Shown here piece by piece: positions 53,612 through 60,669 of a DNA stretch of 64,000 nucleotides; the stretch's first letter is position 1; each line of letters starts with the position of its first letter. The DNA comes from an uncultured Draconibacterium sp. (GTDB lineage Bacteria; Bacteroidota; Bacteroidia; Bacteroidales; Prolixibacteraceae), in NCBI RefSeq assembly GCF_963675065.1, contig NZ_OY775906.1, positions 1,032,001 to 1,096,000 on the forward strand, read 5' to 3'. Both the position numbers and the translations under genes were made by a program. The notes under the pieces are model-generated. The model was not told the origin of the DNA and did not search any database. It was given only the letters and a program-made list of their open reading frames with translations.

Positions 53612-54547
53612 TTACTCATAATTTTTATCAATGGTAACTTTGCTTACCACTTTATCGCCCACCTGGAAAAGTGTTTTAACTTTTAGTTTTTGTGACAAAA
53701 ATTCTGCAGCAAAATAAAACGGGATGGGCAAAGTTACCGGACTAAATATGCTTTCCACATATTTGTTCGATAATTCATAGGTTTCGGCACCTGCAATACT
53801 CACTTTTTTTAACAGCCTTTTTGTGCGTTTATGCTCGCGCCCCTCGTGGTTTATAGCAATAACCATCGAGTCTTTGGCTGTTTCAATAAATCCGTGCTCG
53901 TACTGCGAAACCGACATGCTTAAAACCGGCATACGTGTCACCTGACTGAGCACAAGTGCAGCCACATTTGCAGTAGCAATATTGGGCCCGTTACCAAGTA
54001 TGTACACACAGCAGCGTTTTTTCCGTTGTGTTTTCATGTATATTCTCGAGCCAATCTCTGTGCCCAATGCTTCAAACTCTGTCTGATGTTTTTTTAGTGC
54101 CTGAACAGCTTCAACAGGATCAAAACCAAATCCCAGGTACAATACCAATAAGGTATTAATGTATGTTTTTGTGGCAATATGATCTTCTACACCAGAATAC
54201 AACAACACTTTTTTCGTGCAGTTCGGATGATTTCCCAAAGGACTGTTTTCGTCGTTAACAATTGCTGTGAACGACTTAAAATAATCGGCACACCAAATTG
54301 TTTCGGAACTTTGCCCTGACTGCGATATAAGCACACCTTTATCGGGCTCTTTATACTTTAAAAGGTAATTAAAATATTCAGCTGCTTTTTCCGGGAAAAA
54401 ATTTATTCCCATAAAACGAAAAGCTTTTGTTGCAATATGCGAAGCTCCCATACCAATATAAGGCACCTCCTCCGGCAATATCAACCCCTTGTTTTTCATG
54501 TAACACAGCTCTGCCCTGTACGGTATCTCAAAAACTTCATCTTTCAT
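53612..54547 (-). CDS. Double SIS-domain sugar isomerase/deglycase-like protein
   Basis: This 311-residue protein has two SIS (sugar isomerase) domains and no glutaminase domain. The first (about 28-155) has 'VPYIGMGASHIATKAF' and the phospho-sugar motif 'LISQSGQSSETIW'. The second (about 180-300) has 'VYILGNGPNIATANVAALVLSQVT' and 'SVSQYEHGF' in place of the GlmS 'ELKHG' loop. The layout matches AgaS/FrlB-type enzymes that act on amino-sugar phosphates or fructosamine phosphates. Its 76-base spacing after a fructosamine-kinase gene on the same strand makes a fructosamine-phosphate deglycase the favoured reading, but that is inference from context. Confidence 0.8.
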   Translation of the reverse strand: MKDEVFEIPYRAELCYMKNKGLILPEEVPYIGMGASHIATKAFRFMGINFFPEKAAEYFNYLLKYKEPDKGVLISQSGQSSETIWCADYFKSFTAIVNDENSPLGNHPNCTKKVLLYSGVEDHIATKTYINTLLVLYLGFGFDPVEAVQALKKHQTEFEALGTEIGSRIYMKTQRKKRCCVYILGNGPNIATANVAALVLSQVTRMPVLSMSVSQYEHGFIETAKDSMVIAINHEGREHKRTKRLLKKVSIAGAETYELSNKYVESIFSPVTLPIPFYFAAEFLSQKLKVKTLFQVGDKVVSKVTIDKNYE

Positions 54548-54623
54548 CGCTGTAGCCTTTTGTATTATAACTATAAGTTACAAAAACAAAACGTACAAAT
54601 ACAAGTAATTTCCGGAAAGAAAT

Positions 54624-55514
54624 TTATAAATATCGTTTCGCAATAGCTACTGCCTGTTGCAGATAAGCACCTCCAAATAAATAATAATGATTAAGCACAT
54701 GATACAACTGATACAACTGATTTCTTTCGCTCCATTCTGAATCGAGCGGAAATTCTTCGTTGTAGGCATCAAAAAAACGCGAAGAGAAACCGCCGAACAT
54801 GGTAACGATTCCGAATTCCATTTCGCGGTGCGAATAGCTGGCTGCCGGATCGATTAATGCCGGACCATTCGTCGTTAACATGTAATTTCCCGACCAGAAA
54901 TCGCCATGAATCAACGAAGCCTTTTCTTCATTTGGAATCAACTTCTCCAGGCGATCGAGTAACTTTTCAAACAAACTCAAACAGGATTTGTCCAATCCCC
55001 TGCTTTCACGAATCATATTAATTAAAAACGTTAATCTCATATCCCGATAAAAGGGCACCCAGCTTTTTCCCCAGGTATTATTCTGTTTGGTTGCACCACA
55101 ATAGTTATCAGAATAAAATCCAAAATCATCTTGCTGATATTTATGAATAAGTGCCAAACCTCTTCCAAGGCGTTCCGATTGATCGGAATCTCCTGGCTCC
55201 AAATATTCCATGACCAGAAAAGCAGGTGCATCGTCAATCTCTTTTGCATAGAATACTTTGGGGACCCATACTGTACCGTTCGACGCCTTTTTGAGTTCCT
55301 TTAAACTCTCTGCTTCACGGGTAAAAATATCGCTTTCGCAATCCGAATTCCATTTCATAAAAAAGCTGCCACAATTCGTATCAATTTTCGAAGCATGATT
55401 TATACATCCACCAGTCAAAACTCTGGAAGACTCAACTTTTACTGCCTCTCCAAATACCTCCGACAATCTTTTTTCAACTTCTCGTATAACTCGATCTGAA
55501 CCGTTTCTATCCAT
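54624..55514 (-). CDS. Fructosamine kinase family protein
   Basis: The 296-residue kinase belongs to the FN3K/ketosamine-kinase group of the protein-kinase-like fold. 'LTGGCINHASKIDTNCGSFFMKWN' gives the P-loop equivalent and the ATP-binding Lys. 'FLVMEYLEPGDS' is the hinge, 'LIHGDFWSGNYML' the catalytic loop with Asp, and 'ALIDPAASYSHREMEFGIVTMFGGF' the metal-binding Asp with the family-specific tail. Length is normal. Family members phosphorylate sugar-amine adducts (fructosamine, ribulosamine) and lead to their removal. It is the first gene of a same-strand run with the SIS protein and the aminotransferase. Confidence 0.93.
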   Translation of the reverse strand: MDRNGSDRVIREVEKRLSEVFGEAVKVESSRVLTGGCINHASKIDTNCGSFFMKWNSDCESDIFTREAESLKELKKASNGTVWVPKVFYAKEIDDAPAFLVMEYLEPGDSDQSERLGRGLALIHKYQQDDFGFYSDNYCGATKQNNTWGKSWVPFYRDMRLTFLINMIRESRGLDKSCLSLFEKLLDRLEKLIPNEEKASLIHGDFWSGNYMLTTNGPALIDPAASYSHREMEFGIVTMFGGFSSRFFDAYNEEFPLDSEWSERNQLYQLYHVLNHYYLFGGAYLQQAVAIAKRYL

Positions 55515-55586
55515 TTTGTTTTCTTAATTTTCTTAATCAAAGAATATGCTTAAATTTAACAGGATTTAAATTTCAAAAAAACTTTT

Positions 55587-55594
55587 TAGATTTG
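55587..55594 (+). promoter_or_regulatory. -7 box of the hybrid histidine kinase gene
   Basis: TAGATTTG matches TAnnTTTG exactly, 17 bases before the ATG at 55612. Confidence 0.6.
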
Positions 55595-55611
55595 TTTCAA
55601 AATAACCCGGT

Positions 55612-57684
55612 ATGCGAATTCTCTTAATTTGCGTAATAGTACTTACTAATTGCTATTACCTAAATGCTCAATATAAAATTAAAGCGAGCAATGATTATCC
55701 CCCGTTTAACTACACTGATGAAGATGGGAATCTTGTTGGCTTCAATATAGATATGGCAAAAGCCATAAACCGGCTATACAACAACCAGATTGATATTTCG
55801 GGAGCAGACTGGCAAACTATTAACACCATGTTGGAGGCTGGAGAGATTGACGGTATTGTCGGAGCTCACTACCCCGGCTACCCCGATAATCAGCATTTGT
55901 ATACCCGGTCGGTTATAAACACATCGCATTGCTTTTTTTATAATAGTAATTACTATAAAAACATAACGCTTGAATTGCTTCGTACGGAAAAGGAACCCGT
56001 TGTTGCATTATGGAAAAACGATGTACTGGTGAGGTACGTTTTAAGTATAAATCCAGCTGCAAAATTTGTTTATGCCTCTGATTACGATCAGTTAGTAGAA
56101 TTACTGGAGAACGAAAAAGTATCCTGCGCCATCGCCCAACGAATCGGAGGAATGTATCATGTAACAAAACTCCAAAAGGATTATATCAAAACCACTAACC
56201 ACCGGATTCTGGAACGAAATATGGGTTTTATGTTGTCGCCAAATTCGATTGAACTTGCAGCAATTATAAATAATGCAACCGAGGTTCTACTTTCGAACGG
56301 TGAATATCAACGCATTTATGACAAATGGCTTGCCGAGTACGACAATGAATCAAATGGTTTGAGAGACTATTGGCGGTACATGATACTCATCAGTGCAATT
56401 GTTGGCATCATAATTCTTCTCCTCATTGTAATCAACCGAATCCTTCAAGCGAGGGTTAGAAGTAAAACGCAAGATCTTCAGCATCAACTCGACCTGAACT
56501 CGGAGATTATGAAAGAACTTTCGCGCCAAAAAAACAAGGCTGAGCAAAGTGATAAAATGAAGTCTGCTTTTTTAGCGAACATGAGTCATGAAATACGAAC
56601 CCCGATGAATGGTATTCTGGGTTTTGCAGAACTTTTAAAAACGCAGGCTTATTCTAAAGAGGAAGAACTTCAGTTTATAAACATTATTCAGCAGAGTGGC
56701 GACAGAATGCTAAATACCATTAATAATATTATTGATATTTCGAAAATTGAATCGGAAAACGAAGAGGTGCAGATTAAAAAAGTAGACATTGCAAATATCG
56801 TATCCGAACTGAATGACTTTTTTATGGTTGAAGCAAATGAAAAAGGAATTGATTTGATTGTTGAGCCAGAAGTTAAAGCGCCATTGCAGAACTTTTACAG
56901 CGATACTTACAAGCTAACTTCCATTTTAACCAACCTTATTAAAAATGCCATTAAATTCACCAAAAAAGGATACGTAAAAATTCATTACTCGCTTAGCGCT
57001 ACTGAATTAATACTTACGGTAAGCGACACCGGTATTGGAATTGCTCCCGAAAAGCAAAAAGCAATATTCGATTACTTTGTACAGGCCGACCATTCACACT
57101 CCAGCGGATACGAAGGATCGGGACTGGGGCTTTCAATAACACGCGGCTATATAAAACTGTTGAATGGCGATATCAACGTTTCGTCCACACCGGGAAAAGG
57201 CACTTCATTCACCTTTGTTTTGCCAAATTTAAAGGTCGTTAGCACACCCGAGGAACCGGCTTTAAATGAAACACCTGCAGAACATGTTGACTACAATAGC
57301 GATGGCGATTTAAATATCATTATCGCAGAAGATGATGAAATATCTTACAACTTTTTATGCCATATCCTTTCCGATGTATCGGGTAATTTAAAGCGAGTTA
57401 AAAACGGGGCCGATGTGGTTGAACTTGTTCGAAAATATCCGGATACTGACGTTGTTTTAATGGATATTAAACTGCCAAAGACAAATGGACTTGAAGCAAC
57501 GAAACAAATAAGAGCATTTAACAAAGACGTGTACATTATTGCACAAACGGCGTATGCACAGGAAAACTACAAACAAGAAGCCATTGCTGCAGGGTGTAAC
57601 AATTTTATTGTTAAGCCGATTGATAAAAACCAGCTAAAAAAGATTCTGTCGAAGTTAAAACAACCGGCCATATCTGAATGGTAG
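55612..57684 (+). CDS. Hybrid histidine kinase with periplasmic amino-acid-binding-like sensor domain
   Basis: In this 690-residue protein, signal peptide 1-19 is followed by a bacterial solute-binding family 3 domain (about 21-245: 'KASNDYPPFNYTDEDGNLVGFNIDMAKAI', 'VGAHYPGYPDN', 'IYDKWLAEY'). One membrane helix follows (about 254-274). The HisKA domain has His326 in 'MSHEIRTPMNGILGF'. The HATPase domain shows 'NLIKNAIKFT', 'DTGIGI' and 'GLGLSI'. A C-terminal receiver (about 568-690) has Asp618 in 'VLMDIKLPKTNG' and Lys668 in 'VKPID'. It senses a small ligand in the periplasm and passes the signal to its own receiver. No output DNA-binding domain is present, so a phosphotransfer partner is expected elsewhere. 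It converges with the zinc-finger gene. Confidence 0.95.
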   Translation: MRILLICVIVLTNCYYLNAQYKIKASNDYPPFNYTDEDGNLVGFNIDMAKAINRLYNNQIDISGADWQTINTMLEAGEIDGIVGAHYPGYPDNQHLYTRSVINTSHCFFYNSNYYKNITLELLRTEKEPVVALWKNDVLVRYVLSINPAAKFVYASDYDQLVELLENEKVSCAIAQRIGGMYHVTKLQKDYIKTTNHRILERNMGFMLSPNSIELAAIINNATEVLLSNGEYQRIYDKWLAEYDNESNGLRDYWRYMILISAIVGIIILLLIVINRILQARVRSKTQDLQHQLDLNSEIMKELSRQKNKAEQSDKMKSAFLANMSHEIRTPMNGILGFAELLKTQAYSKEEELQFINIIQQSGDRMLNTINNIIDISKIESENEEVQIKKVDIANIVSELNDFFMVEANEKGIDLIVEPEVKAPLQNFYSDTYKLTSILTNLIKNAIKFTKKGYVKIHYSLSATELILTVSDTGIGIAPEKQKAIFDYFVQADHSHSSGYEGSGLGLSITRGYIKLLNGDINVSSTPGKGTSFTFVLPNLKVVSTPEEPALNETPAEHVDYNSDGDLNIIIAEDDEISYNFLCHILSDVSGNLKRVKNGADVVELVRKYPDTDVVLMDIKLPKTNGLEATKQIRAFNKDVYIIAQTAYAQENYKQEAIAAGCNNFIVKPIDKNQLKKILSKLKQPAISEW

Positions 57685-57686
57685 AA

Positions 57687-58019
57687 TTAATTTGAACAAT
57701 TTACGCAGGTTCGCGCTTGCGGCATGATAAGAATCCTCCCTAAGGGAATTGGTTTTTTACAGCTTATACAGCGTCCGAAATCATCGTCATCAACTTTCGA
57801 CAAAGCAAATTTCAATTTCTCCAGTTTATCTTTTGCCTTACGCAAAGCGGCTTCGGTAACACTTTTATTATTAATGGCATCCATTCTGGATATTCGCCCA
57901 ATGGCATTTTCCGGCTCAACAGGTTTTGTCAGCTCAGAATATTCATGAATAAGCTTTTCCGTTTTTTCAATTTCGGAAGTTATCTGAACTTTTATTTCAA
58001 CCTTATTCAGTTCTGCCAT
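57687..58019 (-). CDS. TraR/DksA-type zinc-finger protein
   Basis: The 110-residue protein has a long N-terminal helical pair (about 1-75, with heptad-like Leu/Ile spacing in 'ITSEIEKTEKLIHEYSELT') and a C-terminal C4 zinc finger 'FGRCISCKKPIPLGRILIMPQARTCVNCSN' broken here as CISC and CVNC. This is the TraR/DksA/YteA family form, which in better-known members modulates RNA polymerase. The 'DFGRC' start of the finger fits. The function here is unproven. It ends 2 bases from the end of the hybrid kinase gene on the other strand with no hairpin terminator between them. Confidence 0.88.
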   Translation of the reverse strand: MAELNKVEIKVQITSEIEKTEKLIHEYSELTKPVEPENAIGRISRMDAINNKSVTEAALRKAKDKLEKLKFALSKVDDDDFGRCISCKKPIPLGRILIMPQARTCVNCSN

Positions 58020-58036
58020 TGTAACAAAATATTGAT

Positions 58037-58987
58037 TTACGAAAACAGCGAGTCGACAAACTCACGACGGCGGAAGATTTGCAAATGCTCCATTTTCTCG
58101 CCAATACCAATGTATTTTACTGGAATTTTAAACTGGTCGGAAATTCCAATTACGACACCACCTTTAGCAGTTCCGTCGAGCTTGGTTAATGCCAGTGCCG
58201 TTACCTCTGTGGCTTTTGTAAACTGTTTAGCCTGCTCAAATGCATTTTGCCCGGTAGATCCATCCAGAACAAGTAAAACTTCATCCGGAGCGTCGGGAAC
58301 GATCTTTTGCATAACATTTTTAATTTTGCTCAGCTCGTTCATTAAACCCACTTTATTGTGTAATCGGCCGGCCGTATCAATAATAACCACATCAGCATTA
58401 CTGGCTTTTGCCGATGCCAATGTATCGTATGCTACTGAAGCCGGATCGGATCCCATTTTTTGTTTTACAATAGGAACATCTACTCTTTGGGCCCATACCT
58501 CCAATTGCTCAATTGCAGCAGCCCTAAATGTATCGGCAGCTCCCAATACAACTGATTTCCCGGCTTGTTTAAAATTGTATGCTAATTTACCGATGGTAGT
58601 GGTTTTACCCACTCCATTCACACCAACAACCATAATTACATAAGGCCCGTCTTTTTGCGGAAGATCAAAATCTGATACATCGGTAGTGTTATTTTCCTCC
58701 AATAAATCAGAGATTTCATCTTTAAGGATGTTATTCAGCTCGCTAATGCCCATGTACTTATCTTTGGAAACACGCTCTTCAATACGTCCAATAATTTTAA
58801 GCGTTGTATCCACACCTACGTCTGATGTAATAAGTACCTCTTCCAGATTGTCTAAAACTTCGTCGTCAACTTTCGATTTCCCGACTACTGCACGCCCCAG
58901 TTTTTTAAAAACACTCTCTTTTGTTTTCGACAATCCTTCGTCAAGGCTTTCTTTCTTCTTTCTGCTAAAACTTCCGAATATGGCCAT
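58037..58987 (-). CDS. ftsY: Signal recognition particle receptor FtsY
   Basis: The 316-residue SRP GTPase docks ribosome-SRP complexes at the membrane for co-translational insertion. The N domain ('GLSKTKESVFKKLGRAVVGK', helices to about residue 100) is followed by the G domain: 'MVVGVNGVGKTTTIGKLAYNF' (G1, here split), 'ADTFRAAAIEQLEVW' (G2), 'IIDTAGR' (G3), 'ALTKLDGTAKGGVVIGI' (G4) and 'YIGIGE' (G5). The ATG at 58987 ('MAIFGSFSRKKK') is the natural start, with 21 extra upstream residues discarded. The acidic A domain is very short, as in other Bacteroidota. It lies downstream of the ribosomal L28/L33/DUF4295 genes, a conserved order in the phylum, but a terminator in the gap implies partly separate expression. 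Confidence 0.96.
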   Translation of the reverse strand: MAIFGSFSRKKKESLDEGLSKTKESVFKKLGRAVVGKSKVDDEVLDNLEEVLITSDVGVDTTLKIIGRIEERVSKDKYMGISELNNILKDEISDLLEENNTTDVSDFDLPQKDGPYVIMVVGVNGVGKTTTIGKLAYNFKQAGKSVVLGAADTFRAAAIEQLEVWAQRVDVPIVKQKMGSDPASVAYDTLASAKASNADVVIIDTAGRLHNKVGLMNELSKIKNVMQKIVPDAPDEVLLVLDGSTGQNAFEQAKQFTKATEVTALALTKLDGTAKGGVVIGISDQFKIPVKYIGIGEKMEHLQIFRRREFVDSLFS

Positions 58988-59072
58988 ATAAATATGATTT
59001 GCAGGTCCTAAAATAGTACAAAATTTGGTTACAATAAATTTGTAGTACAAAAAATACCAAATCGTTCATATA

Positions 59073-59107
59073 AACAAAAAAAGCTTTCATCTAAAATGAA
59101 AGCTTTT
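59073..59107 (-). terminator. Terminator after the rpmB-rpmG-DUF4295 genes
   Basis: The perfect stem AAAAGCTTTCAT/ATGAAAGCTTTT (59079-59090 with 59096-59107) is followed by a T run on the minus strand. It lies between DUF4295 and ftsY, so ftsY needs its own promoter or readthrough. Confidence 0.88.
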
Positions 59108-59128
59108 CCTGTTATACATTATATTTTC

Positions 59129-59281
59129 TTATTTTTTAAAATAAGTTTTAACGTCATCGTTTGGCACCATTTCTTCTTTAAAAGCGTATGCTCCGGTTTT
59201 CTCCGATTTAGTCATTTTGATTACTTTCGCATAACCTTTACCGGCACCTTTCTGTAGTGATGCTACTGCTTTCTTTGCCAT
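59129..59281 (-). CDS. DUF4295 small basic protein
   Basis: The 50-residue Lys-rich protein begins 'MAKKAVASLQKGAGKGYAKV' and ends 'NDDVKTYFKK'. It is the Bacteroidota-specific DUF4295 family, always found beside L33 and thought to be ribosome associated because of its size, charge and location. The role is unproven. It starts 7 bases after rpmG. Confidence 0.93.
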   Translation of the reverse strand: MAKKAVASLQKGAGKGYAKVIKMTKSEKTGAYAFKEEMVPNDDVKTYFKK

Positions 59282-59288
59282 GTCTTAA

Positions 59289-59471
59289 TTATTTAATTTC
59301 TTTATGTACTGTTACTTTCTTAAGAATAGGATTGTATTTTTTTAATTCCATACGCTCCGTTGTATTCTTTCTGTTTTTTGTAGTAATATACCTTGAAGTA
59401 CCTGGCACACCACTATCTTTATGCTCAGTGCATTCTAATATCACCTGCACTCTGTTACCTTTTTTTGCCAT
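59289..59471 (-). CDS. rpmG: 50S ribosomal protein L33
   Basis: The 60-residue protein begins 'MAKKGNRVQVILECTEHKDSG' (first 20 shown in effect) and continues 'GTSRYITTKNRKNTTERMELKKYNPILKK', the L33 family body. It lacks the two CxxC zinc pairs of C+ L33 forms, so it is the zinc-free type. It lies 13 bases after rpmB. Confidence 0.97.
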   Translation of the reverse strand: MAKKGNRVQVILECTEHKDSGVPGTSRYITTKNRKNTTERMELKKYNPILKKVTVHKEIK

Positions 59472-59484
59472 TGCTTAAGATCTT

Positions 59485-59727
59485 TTAAAATTTATCAATA
59501 AAACCTTTTTCCTGTGCCTCGGCTAAAGCAGACTTAATGCCTTTTTTATTAATGGTACGCATACCGGCAGCAGATACTGTTAGTTGCACCCAACGATCTT
59601 CGTGGGGCATATAAAATTTCTTTTTAAACAGGTTTATATCGAACTTTCTTTTAGTTCTTCTTTTCGAGTGAGAAACATTGTTACCCACCATTGCTCTTTT
59701 ACCTGTTATTTGACAAACTCGTGACAT
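59485..59727 (-). CDS. rpmB: 50S ribosomal protein L28
   Basis: The 80-residue L28 starts 'MSRVCQITGKRAMVGNNVSHS', followed by 'RRTKRKFDINLFKKKFYMPHEDRWVQLTVSAAGMRTINKKG', the family signature. The ATG at 59727 is the normal start, and the 21 further upstream residues of the open frame are not part of L28. It is the first gene of the rpmB-rpmG-DUF4295 unit. Confidence 0.97.
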   Translation of the reverse strand: MSRVCQITGKRAMVGNNVSHSKRRTKRKFDINLFKKKFYMPHEDRWVQLTVSAAGMRTINKKGIKSALAEAQEKGFIDKF

Positions 59728-60076
59728 TTCTTTTAATTTCTTGATGTTTACAATAAACACATTACTAAAAACGGAGTGCAAAGAAAACACTTTTTTAGAA
59801 AATAATCAAGCAGTTAACTCTATTTTTGCAAAAACAATTAACATACCAATGTTAACTACCTATTTTATTAACTACGAGTAATTTAAATTTCGATGCGAAA
59901 GTAGTAATAAATATTGCATTATTAACACAAATCCACCAACAGAAAATATACCTACAACTAGGTATTTCAGCCTAAATATTTTCAGGCTAATTTTATTCAA
60001 TGTATTGGTATCGTTTCCAAATTGGCTCCTATTCAATACTAATCTTTAATAAAAACCTTAAATAAAAAACCAAACT
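59728..60076. other. 349-bp intergenic region with several palindromes, including the rpmB leader
   Basis: Hairpins TTAACAT-ACCA-ATGTTAA (59838-59855), ATACCTA-CAAC-TAGGTAT (59948-59965) and AGCCT/AGGCT (59969-59988) occur in a short stretch. TACTTTCG on the minus strand at about 59897-59904 is one mismatch from TAnnTTTG and could start rpmB with a long leader. TATTTTTG (59821-59828) is an exact plus-strand match but lies 250 bases before the next gene. No ORF was found. Confidence 0.45.
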
Positions 60077-60604
60077 ATGTATTCAAAAATCAAAAAAAAA
60101 CCGTTCGTAGAAAACAGATTGATGAGGTTTCTATTTTATTTCTTTCTTACATTCTCGTTTTCTGCCTGTGCTCTTATTGGGCTGAACGATGAAAATCGTT
60201 GCACAGAAACCGAAGCTGATGCGTTTGAATTAGGCATTCTTCCCAATACTTATGTCGTATATCAGAATGGAGAACCGTGTAAAGATTACGATATAAAATT
60301 TGAGGTTTACAAAACATATTGCGATGGAGATATAAGTGGTCAATATTCAACTGAGGCCAAAACCAATGACGAGGGGTATGCGCATTTTGGCGAGCAGTAT
60401 AGATATAAATTTGCCAATACCGATGACAAAGTAACTTTCGCTTATATAGTAACGTACGGCACAAAACACATTGTAGAAAAAGTAATTACCTATAATCTTG
60501 CTTTAGACAAATCCCTTTCAATGGGAACCGAAGACAGATATATGGAATTGTATATCGACTTTTTTGACAGAGCTCCAATTGTTGTTCCATGGAACCCGAA
60601 CTAG
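60077..60604 (+). CDS. Lipoprotein of unknown function
   Basis: The 175-residue frame contains 'MRFLFYFFLTFSFSAC', a signal and lipobox (Cys31 counted from the ATG at 60077). An ATG at 60122 directly before 'RFLFYFF' gives the shorter and more usual signal and may be the true start. The mature chain 'NRCTETEADAFELGILPNTYVVYQNGEPCKDYDIKFEVYKTYC' and 'TNDEGYAHFGEQYRYKF' reads like a small Ig/transthyretin-type beta domain, but no family is recognised. It lies 65 bases upstream of the TPR histidine kinase on the same strand. Confidence 0.7.
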   Translation: MYSKIKKKPFVENRLMRFLFYFFLTFSFSACALIGLNDENRCTETEADAFELGILPNTYVVYQNGEPCKDYDIKFEVYKTYCDGDISGQYSTEAKTNDEGYAHFGEQYRYKFANTDDKVTFAYIVTYGTKHIVEKVITYNLALDKSLSMGTEDRYMELYIDFFDRAPIVVPWNPN

Positions 60605-60643
60605 ATTACAGTTTTACAAAATGGTACATTACATAAAACTATA

Positions 60644-60655
60644 GTTGGCGCCAAC
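60644..60655. promoter_or_regulatory. Perfect 12-bp palindrome upstream of the TPR histidine kinase
   Basis: GTTGGCGCCAAC is GC-rich in an AT-rich setting and lies 14-39 bases before the two possible kinase start codons. It is the expected size and position for an operator, possibly for its own response regulator. Confidence 0.4.
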
Positions 60656-60669
60656 AACTGCAAACTTTT

